Assembly: GCF_030846195.1 (NCBI RefSeq)
Contig: NZ_JAVCWH010000002.1
Coordinates: 310,001-374,000, forward strand
DNA length: 64,000 bases
Direction: 5' to 3'
Origin: Paracoccus yibinensis
GTDB lineage: Bacteria > Pseudomonadota > Alphaproteobacteria > Rhodobacterales > Rhodobacteraceae
Below, piece by piece: positions 17,250-27,361 of this stretch. Every line of letters starts with the position of its first letter. The stretch's first letter is position 1. Under the pieces are notes generated by a model. That model saw nothing but the letters and a program-made list of their open reading frames with translations. It did not search any database and had not been told where the DNA came from. The translations under genes and the position numbers were made by a program.

Positions 17250-18479
17250 ATGCGACGCGTCGTCATCACCGGCCTTGGCATCGTCTCGCCCATCGGCAAC
17301 AACGCAGGCGAGGTCACGGAAAGCCTGAAGGCGGGCCGTTCGGGCATCGTCTTCGCGCCCGAATATGCCGAACACGGCTTCCGTAGCCAGGTCCACGGCA
17401 TGCCGCAGATCACGCTGGAAGACCACATCGACAAGCGCAACCTGCGCTTCATGGGTCCGGGCGCGGCCTACAACTTCATCGCCATGGAACAGGCGATCAA
17501 GGATTCGGGGCTTGAGGAAAGCGACGTGTCGAACCCGCGCACCGGCCTGATCATGGGATCAGGCGGGCCGTCGACCAGCAACTTCTTCCAGGCGCACCAG
17601 ACGGTCATCGAAAAGGGCAGCCCCAAGCGCATGGGTCCCTTCATGGTCACGCGCTGCATGTCGTCCACCAACTCGGCCTGCCTTGCGACGCCCTTCCAGA
17701 TCAAGGGCGTGAACTATTCCATCACCTCGGCCTGCGCGACGTCCGCGCATTGCATCGGCAACGGGGTCGAGCAGATCCAGATGGGCAAGCAGGACATCGT
17801 CTTCGCCGGCGGCGGCGAGGAACTGGACTGGACGCTGTCCTGCCTGTTCGACGCCATGGGCGCGATGTCTTCGAAATACAACGACACGCCCGAAACCGCC
17901 TCGCGCCCCTATGACGCGACGCGCGACGGCTTTGTCATCGCGGGCGGCGGCGGGGTCGTCGTGCTGGAGGAACTGTCCCACGCCCTGGCCCGCGGCGCGA
18001 AAATCTATGCCGAAGTCACCGGCTATGGCGCGACCAGCGACGGATACGACATGGTGGCTCCGTCCGGCGAGGGCGGCGAGCGGGCGATGCGCGTGGCGCT
18101 GGCGACCCTGCCCGAGGGGCGCAAGGTCAGCTATATCAACGCGCACGGCACCTCGACCCCGGTGGGCGACGTGGGCGAGGTCAAGGCCGTGCGCCGCATC
18201 TTCGGCGAGGGCAGCACGCCCCCGATCAGTTCCACCAAGTCGCTGACCGGGCATTCGCTGGGTGCGACCGGCGTGCACGAGGCGATCTACAGCCTGCTGA
18301 TGTTGCAAAATGACTTCATTGCAGCATCTGCAAACGTGACCACTCTGGACCCCGACCTTTCGCCAAGCGAGATTGCGACAAGCCGGGTGGACAATGCCGG
18401 CCTTGATTCCGTGCTGTCGAACAGCTTCGGGTTCGGGGGAACGAACGCCACCCTGCTGATGTCGAAATATCAGGAATAG
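17250..18479 (+). CDS. fabB: Beta-ketoacyl-ACP synthase I
   Basis: 409 residues. It condenses malonyl-ACP with acyl-ACP and elongates the unsaturated intermediate made by FabA. Catalytic triad contexts are all present: Cys in [14 protein letters not shown], His in [14 protein letters not shown] and His in [16 protein letters not shown]-terminal [16 protein letters not shown] is canonical. AAGGAGGAA precedes the ATG. It lies 35 bases after fabA. Confidence 0.96.
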   Translation: MRRVVITGLGIVSPIGNNAGEVTESLKAGRSGIVFAPEYAEHGFRSQVHGMPQITLEDHIDKRNLRFMGPGAAYNFIAMEQAIKDSGLEESDVSNPRTGLIMGSGGPSTSNFFQAHQTVIEKGSPKRMGPFMVTRCMSSTNSACLATPFQIKGVNYSITSACATSAHCIGNGVEQIQMGKQDIVFAGGGEELDWTLSCLFDAMGAMSSKYNDTPETASRPYDATRDGFVIAGGGGVVVLEELSHALARGAKIYAEVTGYGATSDGYDMVAPSGEGGERAMRVALATLPEGRKVSYINAHGTSTPVGDVGEVKAVRRIFGEGSTPPISSTKSLTGHSLGATGVHEAIYSLLMLQNDFIAASANVTTLDPDLSPSEIATSRVDNAGLDSVLSNSFGFGGTNATLLMSKYQE

Positions 18480-18491
18480 GTGGGGCCGGAC

Positions 18492-19280
18492 ATGGGCGAT
18501 CTTCTTCAAGGCAAGCGCGGGCTTGTAATGGGGGTCGCCAATGACCACTCCATCGCCTGGGGCATCGCCAAGGCCGTCGCGGCCGAAGGTGCCGAACTGG
18601 CCTTTTCCTATCAGGGGGACGCTTTCGGCAAGCGGGTGCAGCCGCTGGCGGCATCGGTTGGATCGGATTTCCTGCTGGACGTGGATGTCACGGACGATGC
18701 ATCGCTGGACGCGGCCTTTGCGGCCATCGCGGATCGCTGGGGCAAGCTGGACTTCGTGGTCCATGCGATCGCCTTTTCCAACAAGAACGAGTTGACCGGT
18801 CGGTTCATGAACACCAGCCGGGCGAACTTCAAGCACAGTCTTGAAATTTCCTGCTATTCTTTGATTGAGGTAGCTCGGCGCGCCCATCCGCTGATGTCAG
18901 CGGGCGGATCTCTGATCACGCTGACCTATGGCGGGTCGAACCGGGTGACGCCGTTCTATAACGTGATGGGGGTTGCCAAGGCGGCGCTGGAATCCACCGT
19001 GCGCTATCTGGCCAACGACCTGGGGCCGGACCGGATTCGCGTCAACGCCATCAGCCCTGGCCCGATGAAGACGCTGGCGGGTGCCGCGATCGGCGGGGCG
19101 CGCAAGACCTTCCGCCACACCGAGGCCAACGCTCCCTTGCGGAAGAACGCCACGCTGGAGGCCATCGGCGGCACCGCCGTCTGGATGCTGTCGGACTGGG
19201 GCGCCTGCACCACCGGGGAAATCGTGCTGGTCGATGGCGGCTATCATGTGCTGGGAATGCCGCAGAGCGAGAACTTGTAA
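18492..19280 (+). CDS. fabI: Enoyl-ACP reductase (NADH)
   Basis: 262 residues, short-chain dehydrogenase fold with the FabI-type N-terminus KRGLVMGVANDHSIAWGIA and the catalytic YNVMGVAK (Tyr-x6-Lys). It performs the last reduction of each fatty acid elongation cycle and is the usual triclosan/isoniazid-class target. The ATG at 18492 is preferred because AGGTGGGG lies 6 bases before it; a GTG directly after the fabB stop (18480) would remove that spacing. It ends at copy B of the dispersed terminator element. Confidence 0.95.
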   Translation: MGDLLQGKRGLVMGVANDHSIAWGIAKAVAAEGAELAFSYQGDAFGKRVQPLAASVGSDFLLDVDVTDDASLDAAFAAIADRWGKLDFVVHAIAFSNKNELTGRFMNTSRANFKHSLEISCYSLIEVARRAHPLMSAGGSLITLTYGGSNRVTPFYNVMGVAKAALESTVRYLANDLGPDRIRVNAISPGPMKTLAGAAIGGARKTFRHTEANAPLRKNATLEAIGGTAVWMLSDWGACTTGEIVLVDGGYHVLGMPQSENL

Positions 19281-19287
19281 GGTCGCG

Positions 19288-19345
19288 CCGGGGGACTTCA
19301 CGTCCCCCGGACCCCCTGTGGGATATTTAAGCCAAGGCAAAGGGC
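19288..19345 (+). repeat. Dispersed terminator element, copy B
   Basis: Perfect stem CCGGGGGAC (19288-19296)/GTCCCCCGG (19302-19310), then ACCCCCTGT, GGGATATTTAAGCCAAGGCAAAGG. The reverse complement of copy D (46053-46108) matches this copy almost base for base over more than 50 positions. It follows fabI and directly precedes the hydrolase ATG. Confidence 0.75.
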
Positions 19346-19346
19346 G

Positions 19347-20174
19347 ATGGTCGAGTTCTTCACGGCGAATGACGGGGCGCAGCTGGCTTATTCGGATAAG
19401 GGCGAAGGGCTGCCGGTTCTTTGCCTGGCCGGGTTGACGCGGAACATGGGCGATTTCGATTATCTCGCGCCGCATCTGGCGGGTGTGCGGCTGATCCGCA
19501 TGGATTATCGCGGGCGGGCGCGGTCGGATTGGACCGGCGCCGCAAGTTACACCGTGCCGCAGGAAGGCAAGGATGCCCTGGCGCTAATGGATCATCTGGG
19601 GATCGGTGCGGCGGCGGTGCTGGGAACGTCGCGCGGTGGGTTGATCGGGATGCTGCTGGCCGCCGTTGCGCATGACCGGCTGCTGGGGCTGTGCCTGAAC
19701 GATGTGGGGCCGGTCATCGAAAAGGCGGGGCTGGAGCGGATCTTCGACTATGTCGGGCGCAACCCCGCGGCACGAACGCATGACTTGCTGGCCGAGCGGC
19801 TGGGATCCGTCATGGAGGGCTTTGCCGATGTGCCCGAGGGACGGTGGCTGGGGGATGCACAAAGGCATTACGAGGAAACGCCCGAGGGATTGCGGATCAG
19901 GTACGACCCTGCCCTGCGCGAGGCTTTCCTGGCCGCGTTCCAGGGCGATGCACCTGACCTGTGGCCGCTGTGGGATGCGACCGCCGGGCTGCCGGTCGCG
20001 CTGATCCGGGGGGCGAATTCCGACCTGCTGTCGCCCGAGGTCGCGGCCGAGATGGTTCGACGACGCCCCGACACGATCTTCGCCAGCGTTCCGGGCCGCG
20101 CCCATGTGCCCTGGCTGGACGAGCCGGAGTCGCTGGCCGCGATCAATGTCTGGCTGGACCGCTGCGGGCGTTAG
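19347..20174 (+). CDS. Alpha/beta-hydrolase fold protein
   Basis: 275 residues of the alpha/beta hydrolase superfamily. An oxyanion region LAGLTRNMGDFDYLAP, a nucleophile elbow GTSRGG (Ser in VLGTSRGGLIGMLL, about residue 94), a late Asp in IRGANSDLLS and a His in GRAHVPWLDEP complete the likely triad. Substrate is not evident; esterase or lactonase are possible. No signal peptide, so cytoplasmic. Its 3' end overlaps the convergent PAP2 gene by four bases. Confidence 0.85.
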   Translation: MVEFFTANDGAQLAYSDKGEGLPVLCLAGLTRNMGDFDYLAPHLAGVRLIRMDYRGRARSDWTGAASYTVPQEGKDALALMDHLGIGAAAVLGTSRGGLIGMLLAAVAHDRLLGLCLNDVGPVIEKAGLERIFDYVGRNPAARTHDLLAERLGSVMEGFADVPEGRWLGDAQRHYEETPEGLRIRYDPALREAFLAAFQGDAPDLWPLWDATAGLPVALIRGANSDLLSPEVAAEMVRRRPDTIFASVPGRAHVPWLDEPESLAAINVWLDRCGR

Positions 20175-20677
20175 AAGCGCATTCCCACGCTGAAGCTCGC
20201 GCCCTCGGTTCCGATGCCGAAATCGGCCGCGCCAAAGGAAAAGCCGATCAGGGCGCCGGTCAGCGCCTGCTGCGCAGTGTGTTCGCCCGCATGGACGCGG
20301 CTGGCCGCCGTCAGGCCCGCCGCGCCATAAAGGCCGATGCCCGCCGCGCGGTCGTCCGCGAAGCACTTTCCGGCCAGATCCGCTGCGCCGAAGGCTGCGG
20401 CGGCGGAATGGCCCGAGGGGAAGCCCTTGCCCTCGCCATTCGGCCGCACGGATACGGGCGTGCCGTCCAGCCAGGTCTTCAGGCCCAGGACCAGCACTGT
20501 CTGCAAGGCGCCACGGACGGCAAAATCCTCCAGGCGGTCGTCGCGGGCGGCGCAGACGGCGGCGGCCAGCGGCAGGCCGTATTTCATCGCCGTGCCAAAA
20601 TCCGCGAGCGGATCGGCGGCGGCGGGTTGGGCCAGGGTGGCCGCAGCGACGGCGGCCAGCAGGGGAAGGCGCGGCAT
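20171..20677 (-). CDS. PAP2-family phosphatase, exported
   Basis: 168 residues with a signal peptide ([21 protein letters not shown]) and the acid phosphatase motifs: a reduced motif 1 (VRPNGEGKGFP), motif 2 PSGHSAAA and motif 3 SRVHAGEHT. The family removes phosphate from lipids (undecaprenyl-diphosphate, lipid A, phosphatidic acid) or small molecules. It is shorter and less hydrophobic than membrane PAP2 enzymes, and the substrate is unknown. Its ATG overlaps the stop of the cytochrome c gene (TAATG), so the two are one operon. Confidence 0.82.
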   Translation of the reverse strand: MPRLPLLAAVAAATLAQPAAADPLADFGTAMKYGLPLAAAVCAARDDRLEDFAVRGALQTVLVLGLKTWLDGTPVSVRPNGEGKGFPSGHSAAAAFGAADLAGKCFADDRAAGIGLYGAAGLTAASRVHAGEHTAQQALTGALIGFSFGAADFGIGTEGASFSVGMRF

Positions 20678-21087
20678 TACCGCTGCATCGCCTCGACATA
20701 TTCCATCAGGGCCACCAGCCGCACCGGGGTCGGGGTCATGATCCCGTCGCCGGCGTCATAGGGAATGGTCGGCCCGTCCAGCAGGTCCCCGAATTCGGGC
20801 ATCGGCGATTCGCTGCGACCCGGCGTGAAGCCATAGATGTGGCCCATCACCTGCAGGCGCGGGAAGACCCCACTGTTGTTGGCGGCCACGCGGGTCAGAT
20901 CGACGGGCGCGGGGGTCATGCCTGCCGCCGCAGGACCGCCGCCCCGGCCGTCCGGCCCGTGGCAATCCACGCACAGCGCGTTGAAGTCGTTTCGCGCCTG
21001 CACCCGGTCCGACATCTGCGGTGTGCAGGCGGCGATCAGGCCCGCCATCGCCAGCCCGGCCAGGCCCGCCCCATATGTTGCCTTCAT
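20677..21087 (-). CDS. Class I cytochrome c lipoprotein
   Basis: 136 residues. An N-terminal lipoprotein signal ends in a lipobox-like LIAAC (Cys about residue 20). A single c-type haem motif is CVDCH, and a distal Met is available in SPMPEF. It is probably an outer- or inner-membrane-anchored periplasmic electron carrier. The start at 21087 has AAAGGGGCAG upstream; the 15-codon upstream extension lacks a signal-like context. It is co-transcribed with the PAP2 phosphatase downstream; no functional link is known. Confidence 0.85.
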   Translation of the reverse strand: MKATYGAGLAGLAMAGLIAACTPQMSDRVQARNDFNALCVDCHGPDGRGGGPAAAGMTPAPVDLTRVAANNSGVFPRLQVMGHIYGFTPGRSESPMPEFGDLLDGPTIPYDAGDGIMTPTPVRLVALMEYVEAMQR

Positions 21088-21135
21088 CGCTGCCCCTTTC
21101 ACATTGTTTTCCCGACTTTGCCCCGGCGGCACGGG

Positions 21136-21807
21136 TCACGCAACCGTCTGGTTGAGGCGGATCACGCGGTCCATGCGCCGGGCCAGGTCGTGGTTATGCG
21201 TGGCGATCAGCGCCGACAGGCCCGTGTCGCGGACAAGCGCCATCAGCATGTCGAAGACCCGGTCCGAAGTCTCGGGGTCGAGGTTGCCGGTGGGTTCATC
21301 CGCCAGCAGCAGCGCGGGCTGGTTCGCCAGGGCGCGGCAGAAGGCCACCCGCTGCTGTTCGCCCCCCGACAGCGCCGCCGGGCGGTGATCCGCGCGCGCC
21401 GACAGGCCCAGACGAGCCAGAAGATCGGCGGCGCGGGCGGCGGCGTGGCGTTGGGGAACGCCGTTGGCAAGCTGCGGCAGGATGATGTTTTCCGCCGCGC
21501 TGAATTCCGGCAGCAGGTGGTGGAATTGGTAAACGAAGCCCAGCTCGGCCCGCCGCGCCTCGGTCCGGGGGCGGTCGGGCAGGCCGGTCATGTCGCGGCC
21601 GTTGAGGATCACGCGCCCCGTGTCGGGCGTGTCCAGCAGCCCCGCGATATGCAGCAGCGTCGATTTGCCCGCGCCCGACGGCGCGACCAGGGCCACCACC
21701 TCTCCTCGCGCGACGGATAGATCCAGGCCACGCAGCACCGGCACCGGGGCGGGACCGTCCTTGCCATAGGTCTTGCCGACCCCTTCCAGGCGCAACACGT
21801 CATTCAT
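21136..21807 (-). CDS. lolD: Lipoprotein-releasing system ATP-binding protein
   Basis: 223 residues. Walker [10 protein letters not shown], signature [15 protein letters not shown], Walker [13 protein letters not shown] and an H-loop ATHNHDLA. LolD energises release of outer-membrane lipoproteins from the inner membrane with its LolC/E partner. It overlaps lolC by 8 bases. The order lolC-lolD is the usual alphaproteobacterial arrangement with a single membrane subunit. Confidence 0.94.
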   Translation of the reverse strand: MNDVLRLEGVGKTYGKDGPAPVPVLRGLDLSVARGEVVALVAPSGAGKSTLLHIAGLLDTPDTGRVILNGRDMTGLPDRPRTEARRAELGFVYQFHHLLPEFSAAENIILPQLANGVPQRHAAARAADLLARLGLSARADHRPAALSGGEQQRVAFCRALANQPALLLADEPTGNLDPETSDRVFDMLMALVRDTGLSALIATHNHDLARRMDRVIRLNQTVA

Positions 21808-23101
21808 AGCGCAGGGCCTCGACCGGGTTCATGCGCGCGGCGCGGCGCGCGGGAAAGATGGTGACGACGAAGGACAGGAACAGCGACAGCGCCACCGCGC
21901 GGAAGATGTCCCAGGCGCGCAGATCGGCCGGCAGGCGATAGATGCCCCGAACCTCGGGCTGCCAGGCGCCGCCGCCGGTCAGGGCGTTCAGCGCGGCCAT
22001 GATGTTGTCCACATTCAGCGCCAGAAGCACCCCCAGCACCACGCCCGCGATGGTGCCGATCACGCCCGTGAAGGCCCCGCACAGAAAGAAGATCCGCAGC
22101 ACCGCGCCCTCGGTCAGGCCCATGGTGCGCAGGATGCCGATGTCGCGGCCCTTGTTCTTGACCAGCATGATCAGCCCGCTGGTGATGTTCATGGACGCGA
22201 TCAGCACCAGCACGGACAGGATCACGAACATCACGTCATCCTCCATGTCCAGCGCCGCTAGGAAGCTGCCGGAACTGTCGCGCCAGTTCCAGACCTGCGC
22301 CCCCTCGCCCGCCGCCTGGATCAGCGGCAGCGTCCAGTCGTCCACCCGTTCGGGATCGGCGACGAAGACCTCGATCTCGTCGGCGACGCCCTCGCGGTTG
22401 AAATATGACTGCGCCTCGACCATGGGCATGTAGATGCGGGTGCGGTCGATGTCGTATCGCCCGGCGCTGAAGATGTATGTGACCTCATAGGCCTTAACGC
22501 GGGGCGTGGTGCCGATGGCCGTGCGGGCGCCTTCGGGGGCGATCAGGCGGATCCGGTCGCCCAACCCCACCGCCAGTTCGCGCGCGATGCCCGACCCGAT
22601 GGCGATGCCGCGGTCGAAATCCTCAAGGCTGCCGACCGAGGTCGAAAGATCCACGATCCGCGGCATTGCCTTGAGATCGTCGAGGCTTACACCGTAAACC
22701 TCGGCCACGTTCGAGCTGTCGTTGGCGGTCGCCATGACCTGACCGCGAACCACGGGCGCCGTCCGCGTGACGCCCGGCACCTGCGCCAGCTTCGCGGCCA
22801 TGGCGTCATAATCCGCGATCCGGCCGGGGACGACATAAACGTCCTCGGTGAATTCGTTCGTGATGCGCTGGGGTGCCATATAGACGGTCGTATGGGCATT
22901 GGCCCCCAGGATCGTGTCCACGAACTCGGCCCGGAAACCCGCGCGCACGGCCAGCGTGGCGATCAGCGCCATGACGCCAAGCGCGATGCCGATCAGGCTG
23001 ATCCAGGTCATCACGCTGACCCCGCCCTCGGCCCGGCGGGCGCGCAGGTATCGCCAGGCGATGGTGAATTCGTATCGGGAGAACGGTCGGGGTGTGGCCA
23101 T
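21800..23101 (-). CDS. lolC: Lipoprotein-releasing system transmembrane protein (LolC/LolE family)
   Basis: 433 residues. The N-terminal [22 protein letters not shown] and first membrane helix ([21 protein letters not shown]) are typical. A large periplasmic domain follows, then an FtsX domain with three helices and the C-terminal [18 protein letters not shown]. With LolD it extracts lipoproteins for LolA. The start at 23101 is chosen because the LolC/E family starts near this point; 147 further upstream in-frame codons are not conserved. A single homodimeric LolC/E-type subunit is likely, as in other alphaproteobacteria. Confidence 0.94.
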   Translation of the reverse strand: MATPRPFSRYEFTIAWRYLRARRAEGGVSVMTWISLIGIALGVMALIATLAVRAGFRAEFVDTILGANAHTTVYMAPQRITNEFTEDVYVVPGRIADYDAMAAKLAQVPGVTRTAPVVRGQVMATANDSSNVAEVYGVSLDDLKAMPRIVDLSTSVGSLEDFDRGIAIGSGIARELAVGLGDRIRLIAPEGARTAIGTTPRVKAYEVTYIFSAGRYDIDRTRIYMPMVEAQSYFNREGVADEIEVFVADPERVDDWTLPLIQAAGEGAQVWNWRDSSGSFLAALDMEDDVMFVILSVLVLIASMNITSGLIMLVKNKGRDIGILRTMGLTEGAVLRIFFLCGAFTGVIGTIAGVVLGVLLALNVDNIMAALNALTGGGAWQPEVRGIYRLPADLRAWDIFRAVALSLFLSFVVTIFPARRAARMNPVEALRYE

Positions 23102-23234
23102 CGGGACGCCTTGATTTTGCGCGGGGAACCTGACCGGGACGCCCCCAAAGATCAAGCCGACAAAGGCGTGAGGGGTTCTTCGTTGTTCAAATACCCATAT
23201 TGCGACGGCAGCCCCCAGATGCCACATGAGGGGC

Positions 23235-24599
23235 ATGGCAAAATCCACCAATGCGTTCACCTGCACCGCCTGCGGTGCGTCCCACAAGAAATGGGCCGGC
23301 CGCTGCGACGCCTGCGGCGCCTGGAACACCATCGTCGAGGAGGCTCCCCTGTCCCAGGGTCCGGGCCGCGGCCTTGGCGCGCACAAAGGCCGGGCGGTCC
23401 CGCTGTCCAGCCTGATGACGACCGAGGCCCCGCCCCCGCGCAGCCTGTCGGGGATGGAGGAACTGGACCGCGTCCTGGGCGGCGGACTTGTGCCCGGCAG
23501 CGCGATCCTGGTCGGCGGCGATCCGGGCATCGGCAAGTCCACGCTGCTGTTGCAGGGCGCGGCGGCCTTTGCCCGGCGGGGCGCGAACGCCGTCTATATC
23601 AGCGGCGAGGAAGCAAGCGCCCAGGTCAGGATGCGCGCGCAGCGGTTGGGGCTGGCGGATGCGCCGGTGCGGCTGGGGGCGGAAACCAACCTGCGCGATA
23701 TCCTGACCACGCTGGACAACGAACGCCCCGACCTTGCCATCATTGATTCCGTCCAGACGCTGTGGTCCGACCAGGTCGAAGCCGCGCCGGGCAGCGTAGC
23801 CCAGGTCCGGGCCGCCGCGCATGAACTGGTGACCTTCGCCAAGCGCAAGGGCGTGGCGATCTTCCTTGTGGGCCATGTCACCAAGGAAGGCCAGATCGCC
23901 GGGCCGCGCGTTGTCGAACACATGGTCGATACCGTGATCTATTTCGAGGGCGAGCGCGGCCACCAGTTCCGCATCCTGCGGTCCGTCAAGAACCGCTTCG
24001 GCCCGGCGGACGAGATCGGCGTCTTCGAGATGACCGGCAGCGGCTTGGCCGAGGTCGCCAATCCATCCGCCCTGTTCCTGTCCGAGCGCGGCCAGCCGGT
24101 CCCCGGCAGCGCCGTCTTTGCCGGGATCGAGGGCACGCGTCCAGTGCTGACCGAGGTGCAGGCGCTTGTCGCGCCATCGACGCTGGCGTCCCCGCGCCGC
24201 ACGGTCGTGGGCCTGGACAGCGGGCGGGTCAGCACGATCCTGGCCGTGCTGGAAGCGCGTTGCGGCATCCCTTTCGCAGGGTTGGACGTGTTCCTGAACG
24301 TGGCGGGTGGGATGCGCGTCAACGAACCGGCCGCCGACCTTGCCATCGCAGGGGCGCTTCTGTCCGCGCGCGAGGACAGCGCCCTGCCGCCCGAAGCGGT
24401 GCTGTTCGGCGAAATCAGCCTGTCCGGCGCGCTACGCCCCGTTGCGCAGGCGGAAAACAGGTTGAAAGAGGCGCAGAAACTTGGTTTTTCACAGGCGATT
24501 TTGCCCGACAGCCAGAAGGTCGAGGGCGCAGGGGGCATGGGGGTCAACCGCATCGCCGATCTGACAGGATTCGTGGGAGAGGTCTTCGGCGCCGGCTGA
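23235..24599 (+). CDS. radA: DNA repair protein RadA
   Basis: 454 residues. Domains are an N-terminal zinc finger (CTACGASHKKWAGRCDACGAW), a RecA-like ATPase with Walker A GGDPGIGKST, the RadA-specific KNRFGPADEIG motif, and a C-terminal Lon-like domain (GLDVFLNVAGGMRVNEPAADLAIA). RadA is a DNA helicase promoting branch migration in recombination. The start is uncertain: ATG 23235 gives the usual MAK start, while an in-frame ATG at 23226 is equally open. It is divergent from lolC. Confidence 0.95.
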   Translation: MAKSTNAFTCTACGASHKKWAGRCDACGAWNTIVEEAPLSQGPGRGLGAHKGRAVPLSSLMTTEAPPPRSLSGMEELDRVLGGGLVPGSAILVGGDPGIGKSTLLLQGAAAFARRGANAVYISGEEASAQVRMRAQRLGLADAPVRLGAETNLRDILTTLDNERPDLAIIDSVQTLWSDQVEAAPGSVAQVRAAAHELVTFAKRKGVAIFLVGHVTKEGQIAGPRVVEHMVDTVIYFEGERGHQFRILRSVKNRFGPADEIGVFEMTGSGLAEVANPSALFLSERGQPVPGSAVFAGIEGTRPVLTEVQALVAPSTLASPRRTVVGLDSGRVSTILAVLEARCGIPFAGLDVFLNVAGGMRVNEPAADLAIAGALLSAREDSALPPEAVLFGEISLSGALRPVAQAENRLKEAQKLGFSQAILPDSQKVEGAGGMGVNRIADLTGFVGEVFGAG

Positions 24600-24641
24600 A
24601 GGTCCTGAAAAGACAACAGAACCGGCGCAAGGGGCAAGGCC

Positions 24642-25238
24642 ATGGACGGATTCACAGTTATCGACGCGGTGGTGGCTGCGGTCATCATCCTTTCGGCCAT
24701 CCTGGCCTGGTCGCGCGGCTTCGTGCGCGAATCGCTGGCGATCCTGGGATGGATCGGCGCGGCCATCCTGGCCTTCATCTTCGCCGCCGCCATGCGCCCG
24801 CTGATCGCGCAGTTGCCGGTGCTGGACCGCTTCCTGGGCGACAGCTGCGAACTGGCGACCATCGCGGGCTTTGCCGTGGTCTTCGCGCTTGCCCTGGTCG
24901 TGTTCTCGATCATCACGCCGCTGTTTTCGTCGGTCGTGCAGCGGTCCGCGCTTGGCGGCGTGGACCAGGGCATGGGCTTCCTGTTCGGCGTGGCACGCGG
25001 CATCCTGCTGGTCGCGATCGCCTTCATCGTTTATGACCGCGTGATGACCAGCCAGCAGGTCGCGGTGGTGGAAAACAGCCGCAGCGCCCAGGTGTTCGAG
25101 CGGATGCGCGGCCAGATGGACCAGCAGATCCCCGACGATGCGCCGGGCTGGATCGTCAGCCGCTATGAACAGATGGTGGCGGGCTGCACGGCAACTGCAA
25201 CGCCTTCGGCGCAGGAAACGCCGCCTGCCGCCAACTGA
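24642..25238 (+). CDS. cvpA: CvpA-family membrane protein
   Basis: 198 residues with about four membrane helices (starting IDAVVAAVIILSAILAW) and the family's conserved SRGFVRESLAILGWIGAA segment. CvpA-like proteins are linked to colicin V production, purF expression and envelope integrity. It lies directly upstream of purF, as in E. coli. The C-terminal tail (after about residue 165) is cytoplasmic or periplasmic and poorly conserved. Confidence 0.9.
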   Translation: MDGFTVIDAVVAAVIILSAILAWSRGFVRESLAILGWIGAAILAFIFAAAMRPLIAQLPVLDRFLGDSCELATIAGFAVVFALALVVFSIITPLFSSVVQRSALGGVDQGMGFLFGVARGILLVAIAFIVYDRVMTSQQVAVVENSRSAQVFERMRGQMDQQIPDDAPGWIVSRYEQMVAGCTATATPSAQETPPAAN

Positions 25239-25374
25239 TGCACTGGACGCATGGCTGCCTTGCCGTAACGGTTTGGTGACGAAAAACCGCCCCCGCCGAC
25301 AAGCAGGGGCGTGACTTTGGGTCGCACCCGCACTACATAGCGCGGGACAGCCCAAAGCCATTCAGGGTGCCGCG

Positions 25375-26865
25375 ATGCAACCATTCCTGGCCCATCCGTT
25401 CGATTCGGACCGACTGCACGAAGAATGCGGCATCTTCGGGGCCATCGGCGTCGTCGACGCCTCGAACTTCGTGGCGCTTGGCCTGCACGCGCTGCAGCAT
25501 CGCGGGCAGGAAGCCGGGGGCATCGTCGCCCACGACGCCGAACACGGCTTCAACAGCGCGCACCGCTTCGGTTATGTCCGCGACAACTTCACCAAGGCCG
25601 AGGTGATGGCGACGCTGCCCGGCCCGCTGGCCATCGGCCATGTCCGCTATTCCACCGCCGGGACCAAGGCCGCCACCGCGATCCGCGACGTGCAGCCCTT
25701 TTTCGGCGAATTTCACATGGGCGGCTGCGCCATTGCCCATAACGGCAACATCACCAATGCCGCCGCCCTGCGCCGCGAGCTGATCGAGCGCGGCTCGATC
25801 TTCCAGTCCTCGTCGGATTCGGAATGCATCATCCACCTGATGGCGCGGTCGATCCAGCGCAACATCCCCGAACGGATGAAGGACGCGCTGCGCCGGGTCG
25901 AGGGCGCGTTTTCCGTCATCGCCATGACGCGGACCAAGCTGATCGGCGTGCGCGACCCCCTGGGCGTGCGCCCGCTGGTGCTGGGCAAGGTCGGCGAGGA
26001 TGGTTTCGTGCTGGCATCGGAAACCTGCGCCCTGGACATCATTGGCGCCGATTTCATCCGAGAGATAGAGCCGGGCGAAATGGTGGTGATCTCGAAAGGC
26101 GAGGTTGAATCGTCGCGCCCCTTCGGGCCGTCCAAGGGGCGGTTCTGCATCTTCGAACATGTCTATTTCTCGCGCCCCGATTCGATCATCGGCGGGCGCT
26201 CGGTCTATGAGACGCGCCGCCAGATCGGCGTGGAACTGGCGCGCGAGGCGCCCATCGAGGCCGACCTGGTCTGCCCCGTCCCCGACAGCGGCACGCCCGC
26301 GGCCATCGGATTCGCCCAGGAATCGGGCATCCCCTATGGAATGGGGATCATCCGCAACCAGTACATGGGCCGCACCTTCATCGAGCCGACCGAGCAGATC
26401 CGCAACATGGGCGTCCGGTTGAAGCTGAACGTGAACCGGTCGCTGATCGCGGGCAAGCGGGTGGTGCTGGTGGACGACAGCGTGGTGCGCGGCACCACGT
26501 CGCGCAAGATCAAGGACATGATCCTGGACGCGGGCGCGGCCGAGGTGCATTTCCGCATCGCCTCGCCCCCCACGGCCTGGCCCTGCTTCTATGGCGTGGA
26601 CACGCCCGACCGCGACAAGCTGCTGGCCGCCAACATGTCGCCCGACGAGATGCGCGACTGGATCGGCGTCAACTCGCTGGCCTTCGTGTCGCTGGACGGG
26701 CTTTACCGCGCCGTGGGCGAGGTCCAGGGCCGCAACAAGGCCTGTCCGCAATATTGCGACGCCTGTTTCTCGGGCGATTACCCGGTGGCGCCCTTCGACC
26801 AGCTTGAACGCGGGTTCCGCATGAAGGCCGGATCCGAGACGGCGATGAACGAGGCGGCGGAGTAA
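25375..26865 (+). CDS. purF: Amidophosphoribosyltransferase
   Basis: 496 residues. An Ntn-hydrolase glutaminase domain has the catalytic Cys18 in HEECGIFGAIG after a short propeptide that is normally cleaved. The PRTase domain has the PRPP loop VVLVDDSVVRGTTSRK. It makes 5-phosphoribosylamine, the first step of purine synthesis. C-terminal cysteines (CPQYCDACFSGDYP) resemble the cluster region of Bacillus-type PurF. It follows cvpA after 136 bases and ends at copy C of the dispersed terminator element. Confidence 0.96.
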   Translation: MQPFLAHPFDSDRLHEECGIFGAIGVVDASNFVALGLHALQHRGQEAGGIVAHDAEHGFNSAHRFGYVRDNFTKAEVMATLPGPLAIGHVRYSTAGTKAATAIRDVQPFFGEFHMGGCAIAHNGNITNAAALRRELIERGSIFQSSSDSECIIHLMARSIQRNIPERMKDALRRVEGAFSVIAMTRTKLIGVRDPLGVRPLVLGKVGEDGFVLASETCALDIIGADFIREIEPGEMVVISKGEVESSRPFGPSKGRFCIFEHVYFSRPDSIIGGRSVYETRRQIGVELAREAPIEADLVCPVPDSGTPAAIGFAQESGIPYGMGIIRNQYMGRTFIEPTEQIRNMGVRLKLNVNRSLIAGKRVVLVDDSVVRGTTSRKIKDMILDAGAAEVHFRIASPPTAWPCFYGVDTPDRDKLLAANMSPDEMRDWIGVNSLAFVSLDGLYRAVGEVQGRNKACPQYCDACFSGDYPVAPFDQLERGFRMKAGSETAMNEAAE

Positions 26866-26866
26866 G

Positions 26867-26918
26867 CCGGGGGCGCTTCGCCCCCCGGACCCCCCGAGGA
26901 TATTTAAGCACAGAAGAT
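26867..26918 (+). repeat. Dispersed terminator element, copy C
   Basis: Hairpin GGGGGCG (26869-26875)/CGCCCCC (26879-26885) flanked by CC/GG, then ACCCCCCGAGGATATTTAAGCACAGAAGA. Same architecture as the copies at 15540, 19288 and 46053. It follows purF in the same orientation and lies against the stop of the convergent NUDIX gene. Confidence 0.72.
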
Positions 26919-26920
26919 GA

Positions 26921-27361
26921 TCAGCCGACGATCCGTTCCAGCGGGTCGTACCAGGCGGCGTGCTGGCCCCAGACCGCGCGGGCCAGCATTCCGGGCTTGT
27001 GGCGCAGGCGGGCGAGATCCGTGCGGGTGGCCCAGGTGAAGCGATTCACCACCTGTTCCGGGTCCGCGAGGACAATGTCAATGTCATTGGTCAGCTTGGC
27101 GCGGAAGATGATATCGACCTGGTGGAAGCCCCGATCAGGGTCGTGGAATTCGTTCACCAGGATCGGGGCGCTGACGGTGATGGCAAGGCCGGTTTCCTCG
27201 GCCACCTCGCGCATCAGGTTTTCGGGCAGCGACTGGCCCGGCTCGACCCCGCCGCCGGGCAGGCACCAGAGGTCGGACTGCTGGCCCGGATAGGCGTTGA
27301 CCAGCAGCAGCCGGTCGTCCCGCAGGATCGCCGCGCGGACCGCCAGCCGGGGCGGCTTCAT
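26921..27361 (-). CDS. NUDIX hydrolase
   Basis: 146 residues. The Nudix box is visible as GGGVEPGQSLPENLMREVAEETGL (G-x5-E-x7-REVxEExGx), near residues 38-60. It hydrolyses a nucleoside diphosphate linked to another group; the substrate is not evident, although the DLWCLPGGGVEPGQS context is that of ADP-ribose or mutator-type enzymes. Its ATG overlaps the purK stop by four bases, so it belongs to the purE-purK operon. A longer upstream reading through purK is spurious. Confidence 0.9.
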   Translation of the reverse strand: MKPPRLAVRAAILRDDRLLLVNAYPGQQSDLWCLPGGGVEPGQSLPENLMREVAEETGLAITVSAPILVNEFHDPDRGFHQVDIIFRAKLTNDIDIVLADPEQVVNRFTWATRTDLARLRHKPGMLARAVWGQHAAWYDPLERIVG

